Shown here piece after piece: positions 31,401 through 40,861 of a DNA stretch of 64,000 nucleotides (within the stretch, counting starts at the first letter, position 1; every line of letters begins with the position of its first letter). The stretch comes from Yponomeuta sedellus (Eukaryota; Arthropoda; Insecta; Lepidoptera; Yponomeutidae), in the NCBI GenBank assembly GCA_934045075.1, contig OW203725.1:16738269-16802268 (forward strand). Reading direction: 5' to 3'. A model generated the notes under the pieces. The model worked only from the letters and a program-made list of their open reading frames with translations. It made no database searches and was not told the DNA's origin. The position numbers and the translations under genes were made by a program.

Positions 31401-31630
31401 AGTGCATTGATGGGTCCATGGATCCATCTATGACTAACGCTCGTGCCATTTCTGAGCGGTACCGTGCTTCGCAAGGCACGTTGGTGCCGGCGGCCGTCGA
31501 TAGGTAGCAGTCGTTAAGCCAAGTCAGAGGCCTTAGGGCGGCTTGAAAACTTCTGACAGCGCCTGTGGTGGTGGCCTATATCTTCCTTAGGGAAGAGACC
31601 GGTGCCTCTCGGTGGGGAAATAATGAGATG
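31401..31630 (+). mobile_element. 5S-type SINE (family E), head truncated
   Basis: Begins within the C-box region (GATGGGTCCATGG), then TGACTAACGCTCGTGCC, GTGCTTCGCAAGGCACGTTG, GTCGTTAAGCCAAGTCAGAG and tail GAGACCGGTGCCTCTCGGTG. Confidence 0.65.
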
Positions 31631-31647
31631 ATGAACTACCTACCTAC

Positions 31648-31698
31648 ACTAAGGAACCTCGGTGCGCGAATCCGACTCGCACATGGCCGGTATTTTTT
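31648..31698 (+). repeat. End fragment of repeat I
   Basis: GGAACCTCGGTGCGCGAATC, CGACTCGCACATGGCCGG, matching the right end of the copy at 52.98 kb. Confidence 0.55.
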
Positions 31699-31879
31699 GC
31701 TGCAATTTCATCGTCGTCCGTGCTCCGAAAATTTTGTCCGCGGCTGAGATACAAGGTATATCGTTAACGGAGCGACGATGACTTCGCGACTCACTCCACA
31801 ACAATGAGGTGACAAATTTGATATAATAAACAGGCAGAGTCACTTAGGGGAGTGCTCCAGGATTTCGCTCAGTTTCCCT

Positions 31880-32196
31880 AGTTACCCTTGTATGTTCCCA
31901 CTGTCCGGGCACGGGTCTCTTCCTGCATCGCTGGAAGGTTAGGCTTTAATCACCACGGGGCGCCTAGTTCGGGTTGAGGGAAGATTGTAAGACAGCGGTG
32001 GGCCTTACTGTTAGAAGTTATCAAACCGCCCATAAGGCCTCTGACATTGCTTAACAACTGCCAATACACGAGAGCCGGCACGAACGGCTCAACGTGCCTT
32101 GCGAAGCACGGAATCGCTCGGAAAATATGCCACTAGCGGTAGTCACGGGACGGTCACCCATCGGTGACCGCGCCTGTTGTTGCTTAACTCTAGGGA
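31880..32196 (-). mobile_element. 5S rRNA-derived SINE (family E), most complete copy
   Basis: On the minus strand: AGAGTTAAGCAACAACAGGC, GCGGTCACCGATGGGTGACC, GTCCCGTGACTACCGCTAG, the body GTGCTTCGCAAGGCACGTTG and GTCAGAGGCCTTATGGGCGG, and the tail CTTCCAGCGATGCAGGAAG ending near CATACAAGGGTAAC. Head, body and tail are contiguous, about 315 bp. The head is the internal promoter half of 5S rRNA. Confidence 0.8.
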
Positions 32197-32529
32197 TTAT
32201 AATAAAAATATTTTATTTCAGATTTATCAAAATACATATTAAAAATAACACATTATAAAAGATGATAATAAAACAAAATACAATGAATTAAACAATGAAG
32301 TTATATATACAGCTCATTTTTTTTATCTTCGTAATAGACTTTTTTTACTAACTTTTTTACTATATAATTCAATAAAAATATGTGATTTAAAAATATGTGA
32401 TTTGTCTGCCTGTGTTACTAACTATAGTACCAAGAATATTTATTTCACTTACTAACACTACTGTATTATCACAATTGGTATGATCCGTGTTGGTCGGAAA
32501 TAAAAGATATTAATTTTTTTTTAAATACC
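32197..32529. other. AT-rich DNA, no gene seen
   Basis: Nothing recognisable; may include an old LINE tail. Confidence 0.35.
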
Positions 32530-32692
32530 ACTCGTTTGTGAAGGTAAATATCGTGAGGAAACTTGAGTATCTGAGGTGTATCCCAGCGCTTGAACTGGCC
32601 AATGTACTGGGCACGCGAGGTAATTAAGCCCGGACTCTCTCTCTCTGAGAGAAGGTTTGTCCCCTGCAGTCGGACGGCTACATAAAAAAATG
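32530..32692 (+). mobile_element. Family B SINE 3' half
   Basis: GTGAAGGTAAATATCGTGAG, GTATCCCAGCGCTTGAACTG, GGTAATTAAGCC, CTCTGAGAGAAGG and CTGCAGTCGGACGGCTACAT, in family order. Confidence 0.65.
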
Positions 32693-32805
32693 TACTAAAA
32701 AATGTCTCGATTATAAGTAGTAGGTAGGTACTATCGCTTAGCCATTTTGCGGCTTGAACTGTAAGGGCTCAAACACATTCGCCGAAGCGGTTTACCTATC
32801 ATACG

Positions 32806-33071
32806 AATTACGAAGGCCGTCGCCGGAGGATCCAAAAAAAACCAAAATGATTTTTATAAAATATAATTAAAAATTAATATTACATTAAATTATAACCTAA
32901 GCGACGTCTAGTTAGCACGATGCTAAATTAGGAAGTCCCTGCTTAAAAACTAGGTAAAACTGGCGTGAGTTACACGAGGCGCCGACTCAGCGTTTCTGTG
33001 GGAAAGCGGTGGCGCAATCGCGGTATAGCAACCCAACGTCAGCGGTTCGCTTGAGGGTGACGTACGTAATT
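32806..33071 (-). repeat. 3' LTR of the errantivirus
   Basis: 266 bp beginning AATTACGAAGG and ending GACGTACGTAATT on the plus strand; the outer 7 bases (AATTACG/CGTAATT) are inverted. It is identical to 39983-40248 by eye. In the element's own orientation this is the downstream LTR. Confidence 0.95.
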
Positions 33072-33082
33072 CCTCCCCTCTC
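33072..33082 (-). other. Polypurine tract
   Basis: GAGAGGGGAGG on the minus strand, directly against the 3' LTR: the expected primer site for plus-strand DNA synthesis. The env stop lies 10 bp upstream. Confidence 0.85.
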
Positions 33083-33092
33083 AGATCAGCAA

Positions 33093-34832
33093 CTATTTCT
33101 GAGTCTTGAGATGATGAAATATTGCTGAGGGTAGTTTCTGGGTTCCAGATGTTCCAGGTGTTGCATATGTAGGTACGTCAACCTTGGCAGTGGCTTCGTC
33201 CGCTCTGCGTTGTAGCTTGTAGCGGTGTACAGCCCATATCATAGCCAGTGCGAGTGCACCGGATAGCGTAGCATAGAACGGGATCGTCGTGTGGTATAAG
33301 TATCGAGATGACGCTGGTTCTATGCTTATTTTTGGCTGTAGCATTACTCGTTGCTGGATATCGTGTAGTCCTCTCAGGTTGATAGAGTTCAGCTTCAGGT
33401 GGAGTGATTCAGCATCTTGATTTTCAGGGTTGAAGGAGACTTCAGTTATCTTGAGCGGTCGTCCTATAACTTGATCGTTAGTGTTAGTAATGGTGAACTC
33501 CGGTGTGTGCAGGAAACAGTTGACAGGTAAGGTCACCAGATAGCTGCCTTGTAGTACGTTATAGTCTTCACGTCCGCATACGGTGTGGATTCTAGTTACA
33601 TTGGGGAAAGCTAAGACATAGTGTTTCTCGTCCAACTCCTCCATTGACACTTTGGTTAGTGTCACTGATGTCAGTTTGCAGGTTTTCTCGAGAGACTGGT
33701 TCAGGATGAGATTCTGGATGCAGTCTGGTTGATGTCGCAGGTGATGATCAGCCTTCTCTCCGCAGAGGTACCAGTCGTTGTGCTTAGGGCATTCTGCCTC
33801 TATGTACACGTAACCCTTCCTATTGGTTGCAATCAAAGGATAAGGTGGGATAAGGGCCTGCATGAATTTATTAGGAGCTATGGACAGCTTATAGAGGTCA
33901 TAGCTATCTACATCAAAAATAGGGAATTTAAAGACTATCACTATTTGATTGCCTGAGTAGTAGTAACCTGGCTTTATTAGGTCATAGTACTCTCTAAGCT
34001 CTAAATCTAACACATGATCTCTACCATAGATTTTAACTAGCCTATTTAACATATTACCTAGTACTCTAAAATTAATCATTGAATGATGCGTGCTTGATGC
34101 ACGTATAAAAGCTAGCATATTTTCTAATCTAATTAACTCAGCAAATACGTCATCGACGTTTTCGGTTATAATAGCCAGATATTGGGCGAATTTAGCATGT
34201 TGTATAAGGTTAGCATCTTTGAAAATATCCGAATTTAAGATTAAATGCAAGGTGTCATTAATTTTTATTTGATTTTCCACTAGTTTATGAATTATACTAG
34301 TATGCTGGTCCATCAAATCTTTACTGATAGAGATGTGATTATTGAACTCATTTACGATCTTATCTTCATCACTCTTTAGGGTCCTTAGGGCATCATCATA
34401 TCTAGTGGCATCTGAGTAGTCTAGGTTACCAGTTATGCTTTTAATTAAAGAGCCTAGACCGTTGATGAGACCTCTCCTTACACGATTGGGCCGTAACGTC
34501 TCTAAGTGTTCCAGTACTTTAGCTAACTTAGCGTTAAGGTAATCTACTTGAAGCTCGTATATAAGATAGGTATCATTGCTTAACTTATTCTTGTAATCTA
34601 ATAATTGACCTTGTATCGATGTTATTTGTTCGCTAATGTCGCTAAGTTGTATGTGTTGTATAAATGAGTGGTAATGTAATGTAAGACGTGTAGCGCCAAG
34701 TCGAAAGGGTAGCAATCCGGGACCATTATCAAGGCTCTCGAGTCTTATCTCCGGATTGGTCTGCTGGGCCGCTATCGAATGAGCAATCAGGACCAGTACC
34801 ACCCTGTAACAATTGGGCACTCTTAGGGACAC
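33093..34832 (-). CDS. env: Errantivirus envelope (baculovirus F-like fusion protein)
   Basis: An intact 579-residue frame. Residues about 8-22 form a hydrophobic signal peptide. R117-V-R-R120 is a furin-type cleavage site, followed by a glycine-rich hydrophobic stretch (GLINGLGSLIKSI, 121-133) where class I fusion peptides sit. Several N-x-S/T sites lie in the ectodomain. A single membrane helix at about 515-535 leaves a tail of some 40 residues. This layout matches the envelope of insect errantiviruses, related to the baculovirus F protein, which mediates membrane fusion. The start overlaps the end of pol by 104 bp, and such env genes are normally expressed from a spliced RNA; I did not identify the splice sites. 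No stop or frameshift is seen. Confidence 0.9.
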   Translation of the reverse strand: MSLRVPNCYRVVLVLIAHSIAAQQTNPEIRLESLDNGPGLLPFRLGATRLTLHYHSFIQHIQLSDISEQITSIQGQLLDYKNKLSNDTYLIYELQVDYLNAKLAKVLEHLETLRPNRVRRGLINGLGSLIKSITGNLDYSDATRYDDALRTLKSDEDKIVNEFNNHISISKDLMDQHTSIIHKLVENQIKINDTLHLILNSDIFKDANLIQHAKFAQYLAIITENVDDVFAELIRLENMLAFIRASSTHHSMINFRVLGNMLNRLVKIYGRDHVLDLELREYYDLIKPGYYYSGNQIVIVFKFPIFDVDSYDLYKLSIAPNKFMQALIPPYPLIATNRKGYVYIEAECPKHNDWYLCGEKADHHLRHQPDCIQNLILNQSLEKTCKLTSVTLTKVSMEELDEKHYVLAFPNVTRIHTVCGREDYNVLQGSYLVTLPVNCFLHTPEFTITNTNDQVIGRPLKITEVSFNPENQDAESLHLKLNSINLRGLHDIQQRVMLQPKISIEPASSRYLYHTTIPFYATLSGALALAMIWAVHRYKLQRRADEATAKVDVPTYATPGTSGTQKLPSAIFHHLKTQK

Positions 34833-37408
34833 GTTTTAACCTACTCTTTGCTACGGGCCCACGTTTCCTAGATGTATAGATATGAATGGGTAAGTCTGCA
34901 AGAACCTTGTCTTGAGAGTAACGTGGTGCTAATTTCTGACGACTAGCTAGGGGGTTATTAACGAATACACGTTGTCCTGGCTGGTATTCAGCTTCCGGCT
35001 CGCGGGTCTTATTCCGGTTCTCAATGATGTTTGTGCGATTGGCAAGAGAGGATTCGTTAATAGTGTCGTATACGATTTTCATTTGTTCACGGTGGTTCAT
35101 TATATATTGCTGTAGCAGTTGCTTAGTAAGGTCCAAATCAAAAGGGTCCCTTGGGTCAAAATGACCGGTGATGACGTCATAGGGTCTACATTTCGTGAAG
35201 CTATGTATTGAACTATTGTAGGCCAGAATTGCATAAGGCACTAAGTTAATAACATCGTCCTTGTGACGTAGTTTCAAGAGACGGAGGTGTTCTAATAGGG
35301 TAGAGTGGAATCTCTCTACGATACCGTTTTCGTTTGGGGTATGAGGTAACGTTCTATGGTGAATAATTTTATGGAGGGTTGTAAATTCGCTAAACAGCTG
35401 GTTTGTGAATTCGGTTCCGTTGTCCGTGACTATAGTAAGGGGTAAACCATGGTGAGTACAAAAATTAAACAGGGCTTGTAATACACTGATAGCAGTTCCG
35501 TCACGAAGGTGATAAGCTTGAGCGTATTTCGAGAATACGTCCACTATGGTGAGGTACTTTTCATTCTGCACAGTAAGCAAATCCATGTGTACGATTTCGA
35601 ATGGCTTGGTTGCTGGGGGGACGATATTGAATTGTTGTTTAATGGGATTACGATCGTATTTCGCCTGACCGCATGTCGTACAGCTGTTAATAAATTTAGT
35701 AATCTCTTCTCTCATTTTAGGCCAATAATAACGACGGGAGAGAGCAAGGTAGCACTCGTTGATGCCGCGATGGTTCGTTTTTCCATCGTGGTAGTGCTTT
35801 ATAATCTCTTGCTGTCTAAGGTATTCCTTGACATTTTCTACTTCGGTTTTAGCTAAAACTAAGTTCATGGCTGAAGATTTAAACTGTTCTTGAATTATGG
35901 GGATGATTTTATACATAGCCAGAGGGGGGTTGATCAGCAGGGCTGTTTTAACTTTAGGGTTGACAAATTCTTTTATGACGTGGACTACGTCATGCTCTAG
36001 GTTGGATTCTGACACTTGCACTACTGTTCTAGTGTGGGTGTCAAACGGCTTTGTTACGGTGGGACGTTTTTTTATGTCTCCGACTAAGGTAATGCAAATT
36101 TGCCTATGAAACTTGTTTAAGGGCTCTTCTATAATGGGCACCTCTAGTATAGGGTTCTCTCTACTTGTGTGAGCTGATGCTGTGCAAGAGTTGTGAACAG
36201 ATGGGGGTGTCTCAGAGGGGTTCGCTAACAACGAGCTGAGCTCTTCTATGATGGAATCAAGTTCCTCGTTGTGGATCTCTACTCTGGAAAGGGCATCGGC
36301 ATTGGTATTACTAGATCCTTTTTTATAGATGACAGAGAAGTCAAACTCACTCAGCTTCAGCTTCCATCTGGTTAGCCTCGAGTTTGGCTCCTTAAGACTC
36401 ATAACCCATTGAAGTGGTTTATGGTCCGTTAGGATTTTGAACTTTCGGCCATACAAGTAGGGCCTAAAGTACTTTGTCGCCCATACAATTGCGAGTAATT
36501 CTTTTTCGATCGTACTATAGTTCTGCTCGCTATCGTTTAGTGTGCGAGATGCATAACAGACTGGCTTATCGCTGCCTACAGGGCCTTGCGATAATACAGC
36601 GCCTATAGCGATATTCGATGCGTCAGTTGTTAGCAAGAAGTCCTTTGTAAAATCAGGGTACTGTAAGATCGGATCGTTGGTTAAGAGGGTCTTACATTTT
36701 TCAAAACACTCGATGTACTCAGCGTTAAGGGTTACTTTCCTACCTTTTTTCAGGCACTGTGTCAGGGGCTTGGTTAAGCGTGCAAAGTCGGGGATGAATT
36801 TTCTATAGTAGCCTATAAGGCCTAAAAACTGTTTAATTTCCTTGGGGGTTCTCGGAATGGGGTACTTTTCTATGGCGGAAATTTTGTCAGGGTTTGGTTT
36901 AATGCCTTCCCTAGTGATAACATGACCTAGGTACGCAGTTTCTAATTTCAGGAATTCGGACTTGTCCATCTGAATCTTGAAATTGGACTCTCGTAGTCTC
37001 TTAAATACTTTTTCCAGGTTAATGATGTGTTCCTGAAGGGATGTACTGAACACTATTATATCGTCAAGATAGACCAGACAGATGACATTCTGTAGGCCTT
37101 GGAGAACGTTGTCCATTACGCGTTGGAAGGTGGACGGGGAGTTCTTTAAACCCATGGGCATACGTAAAAATTCGTAATGCCCGTTCTCTACATTAAATGC
37201 CGTCTTTGGAATGTCAGTAGGGTCCATTTCTACTTGGTAGAACCCGCTGGCAAGATCCAAGGTGGTAAAGTACTGACAGTTGCCAAGCTTGTCTAATACG
37301 TCACTTATGTTTGGAATTGGGTACTTGTCGTCATAAGTTTTCTCATTAACCTTCCGAAAATCTACGACTAAGCGCCATTTTGTTTTTCCAGAGGCATCTG
37401 CTTTTTTT
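34729..37408 (-). CDS. pol: Errantivirus pol, C-terminal part (RT core, RNase H, integrase)
   Basis: This frame is open from the T-run at 37402-37408 to the stop at 34729-34731. Numbering from the leucine codon at 37260: reverse transcriptase with the active-site YLDD at 64-67; RNase H about 205-330 (D213, E254, D279; TDASNIAIGAVLSQ, LTDHKPL); integrase with an HHCC zinc-binding part (H489/H497, C527, C530) and the catalytic triad D560, D613, E649, in which 35 residues separate the last two. A C-terminal basic region completes it. Together these copy the RNA genome into DNA and insert it. The upstream part of reverse transcriptase lies in another frame (see 37346-38416). The C-terminus overlaps env. 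Confidence 0.9.
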
Positions 37409-38416
37409 CGGCACCACCCAGATTGGTGAGCTCCAAGCCGACTCAGATGGCTGTATGATACCCTGGTCTAACATCTTCCCTATTTGATTTTTAACTTCGT
37501 CCCTATGGACGTAGGGGTAGCGGTAGCTCTTTGTATAGACTGGCAATTCGTCCGTAGTGCGAATACGATGTTTTATTTTATTCGTGAATGTTAAGTTCTC
37601 GCCTTCGATGTAGAATACATCGGCGTATTTTTGGCATAAGGCCTCTAAGTTAGCCTTTTCTTCCGCATTTAGGTGATCTGTGCGCAAGCGAGATAACACT
37701 TCGTTAGAGCGCGCGGACGGATGCTCGGGACGTGTGCACTCGATAGTGTACGTCTCCGCTAGGACGGCACGGTCCATTGAGAATATTAGGTCGTTTGAGG
37801 TGGGGTTCGATATCTCTACAAAACCTCGGCTGTTAGTGACGGTTGTGAGACATTCTTTGATGACGCAATTTGACATAATCTGCTCACTAATAAAAGCATC
37901 GCCATCATGTACGTTAACAGGAATTCTAACCAATTTAGAGGAATTGGCGGGAATCACGTCCTCGTAAAGGTTGACGTTACGCGAGTTATACATGTGGATG
38001 GGATTGGTGGAAAATTGCGTTATTAGCTGCTTATCTTTAAGATCGATTTTGGCCTCCCATTTCTCTAAAAGGTCGAGTCCTATTAGGCCATCAAAGTACT
38101 CATGAAACTTGTATATAAAGAGCTTTATAGTTTCAGAGTCTCGGAATTCGTCGAAGCACGGCACGGTTATTGAATAGTTATTACGTGACGTTGCATGGAC
38201 GTTGGTTACTTCGAAGGGGTCAAAATTTAGGGGTAAGTGAGCGTAAAATCTGTCTACAGCCTCCGGACTGATAAAAGATTGGTTCGCACCCGTATCTATC
38301 AGTAGTCTCAAAGGTGGATTAGAGATCTGTATGAAAGGGAGTTGTCTTTGGGTCTGTAGGTTTAGTTCTATTTTAACTTGTCTGATTTCGTACGCTTCGG
38401 AAAATCCTGCTGTTCT
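37346..38416 (-). CDS. pol: Errantivirus pol, N-terminal part (protease and start of RT), frame-broken
   Basis: The frame is open from 38416, in the -1 frame relative to gag and overlapping its last 49 bp. It holds an aspartic protease with the DTGA active site (38290-38301) and the start of reverse transcriptase up to SAWSSPIWVVPKK. There a seven-base T run on the plus strand (37402-37408; seven A in the coding sense) shifts the frame, and translation would end at 37346. The next domain continues in the neighbouring frame, so the run has one base more than the frame needs. It could be a true inactivating mutation, a base-calling error in a homopolymer or, less likely, a second programmed shift. 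Expression as gag-pol would need a -1 shift near the gag end. Confidence 0.85.
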   Translation of the reverse strand, partial: RTAGFSEAYEIRQVKIELNLQTQRQLPFIQISNPPLRLLIDTGANQSFISPEAVDRFYAHLPLNFDPFEVTNVHATSRNNYSITVPCFDEFRDSETIKLFIYKFHEYFDGLIGLDLLEKWEAKIDLKDKQLITQFSTNPIHMYNSRNVNLYEDVIPANSSKLVRIPVNVHDGDAFISEQIMSNCVIKECLTTVTNSRGFVEISNPTSNDLIFSMDRAVLAETYTIECTRPEHPSARSNEVLSRLRTDHLNAEEKANLEALCQKYADVFYIEGENLTFTNKIKHRIRTTDELPVYTKSYRYPYVHRDEVKNQIGKMLDQGIIQPSESAWSSPIWVVPKKSRCLWKNKMALSRRFSEG

Positions 38417-39582
38417 TCAGCGGTGCTAGAGGACGGAGTGGGCTCTTCATAAGGAAGGATGGTACACTCGCCAGATGATTCATACACTTCGCTATCTACG
38501 TAATAGGGTGTTTCGACGGTGTCTGAATAGCAATAACCGTCAGAGTCAACATAATATGGATAGTACTCGGGGCACTGATAATAATTGCCATACTCAGCAC
38601 ATTCGTTCATATTCATTTCTCGCGTCTTGAAATAGTTGGAAGGTGGGGGGTTACCATGGACGCGCCAATCACGACCGGTAGGTGGTAAAGGCCTAGCTTG
38701 AAAATTGCTAACGCCGCTCATCGGCTTCGGGCCTTGAAATGAATTTCTTGGCTGGACACGGAAATTATTTTGATGTGGGTTGTAATTAGGTGGCGGCGCA
38801 CGGAACATCTGCTGTGTGCGCGTGGGCATATTCACTGGTCTTAGAGAATGATTATGCTGGAAGTTAGGTTTCCAGGCTTGCTGTGGGGGTTGCCAGATGG
38901 GCACAGGTGCTGGCATTTGTGCAGGTGAGTTGAATGGTTTGATAAAAGGCATGGCAGGAGCCATGGCAGTGACCTTGGGTAAGAGTGGTCTTTTATCTGT
39001 GACTGACTCATTACGATTTTGCAGATAAATCACATTCAGCTCCTCTTGTACAAATTCGAGCGCCTTCTCGACACTATCAGGTCGCATACAGCGTACGCGT
39101 GAACCTAAGGGTTCCTTTAGACCGCGTACATATGCTTGCATAGTAAGCCTTTTGTACAGCGTGCGTTTAGCCTCGATGGTGGTTTGTACAGTCTCATGTA
39201 GGGTTACATATGTCATTATGGTACTGAATAAATTGACGCAACGATCATAGAATTCTTGCGGGGTGTTTTGGCCTTGTGTGGCTAGCATGAGGTCATTATA
39301 AAGAGCGGTCTCGTCTCTTTGGTCTGAGAAATTGTTAACTAAAGCACTTCTTATGTCAATCCAATTTTCTGGTATGCCATTAGAGTTTATGATACGCGCG
39401 GCTTGCCCAGTGATCTTATTAAGAATGCCATTTACTAGGCAAAGCTGGCTCAGTGCGTTTTCAGTGGCATATTCAGCTACAATTTGGTTACACAGGTTAA
39501 TGAACCTTGGCAAGATGTGAGGATTGCCGTCAAATTCGGGTACCAGGCGTAAGGCCTTGAATATGGTATCTACGTCTGCCAT
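38368..39582 (-). CDS. gag: Errantivirus Gag
   Basis: An intact 404-residue frame starting MADVDTIFKALRLVPEFDGN at an ATG 384 bp inside the primer site. Residues about 1-190 are the helical capsid-like domain of gypsy-group Gag. Residues 200-300 are rich in Pro, Gln, Asn and Arg, and the C-terminal 100 are rich in Tyr, Asp and Glu. No CCHC zinc knuckle is present, which fits errantiviruses, where basic residues bind RNA. It forms the particle that packages the genome. Pol overlaps its 3' end in the -1 frame. A TTTTCC stretch near 38399-38404 and TTAAAATAG at the stop are candidate slippage places, but neither is a classical heptamer. Confidence 0.9.
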   Translation of the reverse strand: MADVDTIFKALRLVPEFDGNPHILPRFINLCNQIVAEYATENALSQLCLVNGILNKITGQAARIINSNGIPENWIDIRSALVNNFSDQRDETALYNDLMLATQGQNTPQEFYDRCVNLFSTIMTYVTLHETVQTTIEAKRTLYKRLTMQAYVRGLKEPLGSRVRCMRPDSVEKALEFVQEELNVIYLQNRNESVTDKRPLLPKVTAMAPAMPFIKPFNSPAQMPAPVPIWQPPQQAWKPNFQHNHSLRPVNMPTRTQQMFRAPPPNYNPHQNNFRVQPRNSFQGPKPMSGVSNFQARPLPPTGRDWRVHGNPPPSNYFKTREMNMNECAEYGNYYQCPEYYPYYVDSDGYCYSDTVETPYYVDSEVYESSGECTILPYEEPTPSSSTAEEQQDFPKRTKSDKLK

Positions 39583-39965
39583 TTTTGGGGTATTGGGGCT
39601 CTTAAAGGTATCGAAACCTTCAAGGGTCTCAACTGTGCTATCTAAATCTACACTTATCTCTCTATTACTATCTAAATCTAATCTACGGGCTATTCTAGAT
39701 TGAGCAGGCCCCGTAGGGGTAGTATTCTTAGGGTAGAAAATTTTGGAAATTTAAGGGAAAACTAGGATAACTTGAAAGCAACACAGGAATGATTCAAGTG
39801 CACTTACATATATTTCATCATGGTCCTTCTGGGGTCGATTTCTTGATTTTCCTCCGGGCCAGGTCTCCAGGTTCGATGATTGTCAGGATACTCGGTGTCC
39901 GAAGATGTAGCGATCAGCGGTGTTCGATATTAGAATCCCTAGCTAATCCTCGAAACGCCTCGAGT
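39583..39965 (-). other. Errantivirus 5' leader
   Basis: Non-coding sequence between the primer-binding site and the gag start, where packaging signals and the splice donor for env RNA would be expected. I identify no specific site. Confidence 0.6.
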
Positions 39966-39983
39966 ATCCTACCGGCTGCGCCA
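39966..39983 (-). other. Primer-binding site, tRNA-Ser type
   Basis: Minus-strand TGGCGCAGCCGGTAGGAT is complementary to the 3' end of an insect tRNA-Ser including CCA, with one difference from the Drosophila sequence I recall. The first T is also the last base of the LTR, an overlap known in this group. Confidence 0.8.
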
Positions 39984-40248
39984 ATTACGAAGGCCGTCGC
40001 CGGAGGATCCAAAAAAAACCAAAATGATTTTTATAAAATATAATTAAAAATTAATATTACATTAAATTATAACCTAAGCGACGTCTAGTTAGCACGATGC
40101 TAAATTAGGAAGTCCCTGCTTAAAAACTAGGTAAAACTGGCGTGAGTTACACGAGGCGCCGACTCAGCGTTTCTGTGGGAAAGCGGTGGCGCAATCGCGG
40201 TATAGCAACCCAACGTCAGCGGTTCGCTTGAGGGTGACGTACGTAATT
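39983..40248 (-). repeat. 5' LTR of the errantivirus
   Basis: 266 bp, identical to 32806-33071 by eye. It would hold the promoter and the start of the genomic RNA; I see no clear TATA box or AATAAA. Confidence 0.95.
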
Positions 40249-40252
40249 TACG

Positions 40253-40345
40253 GTAAACATAACAGAACAAAAACTCACGCCTGCATCCCAGAGGGATAGG
40301 CAGAGGCCAGGTACTGCCATTTGCCACCATCTTTCGACCGATCAC
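40253..40345 (-). mobile_element. LINE 3' region fragment, split by the errantivirus
   Basis: CTCACGCCTGCATCCCAGAG, GGGATAGGCAGAGG and TGCCATTTGCCACCATCTTT match the LINE-associated block at 19.83 and 20.11 kb. The other half of the broken repeat is at about 32738-32801 on the far side of the errantivirus. Confidence 0.5.
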
Positions 40346-40369
40346 CATCGCTTTAATACGATTAATTTA

Positions 40370-40849
40370 AAAACCTATTTAGAGGCTAAAAATTAAAAAA
40401 ATTCAAAAATAATATAATCATGTGGGTACAGCGATATCATTCCGATGCAAAACCTAACTGCAAGTAAAGTACTCGGGGCTGCAAGTGATGCAAATTACTT
40501 CAGCCAGATGTTGCTGCCTGTACGTAATACAGAGAGTATTTTTGAACTATAACTTTCGTAAGCACAACACATTGTAGACTTTTAGTCCGGATTTACTTAC
40601 GGGTGTTGTTATATCGGAAAAGTATAACAACACCCGTAAGTAAATCCGGACTAAAAGTCTACAGAGAGTATTGTAAAGAGGTGCGAAATTTCACTGATCG
40701 TAAGTCACCCATTGGCTCAGTTGGGAGAGCGCTCGCACCGTTAGCCACAGGTCGCGGTTCCGAGTCCCGGTATGGGTGGAATTTTTAGCCTCTAAATAGT
40801 TTTTTAAAATTGTCCTTAGCAAGGTTTAGTGCATTAAAAAAATAATATA
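40370..40849 (+). mobile_element. Family A SINE with a nested hairpin retroposon
   Basis: Exact ACGATTAATTTA duplication (40358-40369 and 40850-40861). The 5' boundary AAAAACCTATTTAGAGG is followed by an A-rich join and the sense head (CATGTGGGTACAGCGATATC, ACTCGGGGCTGCAAGTG, CTGCCTGTACGTAATAC). The 122-bp retroposon at 40541-40662 then interrupts it. The tRNA-like module (40707-40778) and tail GGTTTAGTGCATTAAAAAAA complete it. Confidence 0.85.
40541..40662 (-). mobile_element. Small structured retroposon, copy 2, perfect 40-bp stem
   Basis: Flanked by AGAGAGTATT (40531-40540 and 40663-40672). Arms 40574-40613 and 40623-40662 pair perfectly over 40 bp around a 9-base loop. On the minus strand it starts GTAGACTTTTAGTCC and ends AGTTCAAAAA like copy 1. 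Compared with copy 1, the middle is replaced by an inverted repeat of the element's own first part. Confidence 0.85.
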
Positions 40850-40861
40850 ACGATTAATTTA

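Larger units (their letters stand above)
32802..40252 (-). mobile_element. Full-length errantivirus (gypsy-type LTR element with env)
   Basis: A 7,443-bp element (32806-40248) lies on the minus strand between TACG duplications (32802-32805 and 40249-40252). It has two 266-bp LTRs, a tRNA-Ser-type primer site, gag, pol (protease, reverse transcriptase, RNase H, integrase), env and a polypurine tract, in the order of Errantivirus (Metaviridae) such as gypsy or the moth element TED. YRYR 4-bp targets are typical of that group. The LTRs are identical as I read them, so insertion was recent. The only coding defect seen is one frame break in reverse transcriptase. It inserted into an old LINE-tail repeat (GGTTTACCTATCATACG on one side, TACGGTAAACATAACAG on the other). 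Confidence 0.95.

Noticed and set aside
33729..33956. Plus-strand frames within the errantivirus
   Set aside because: Antisense shadows of env and pol.
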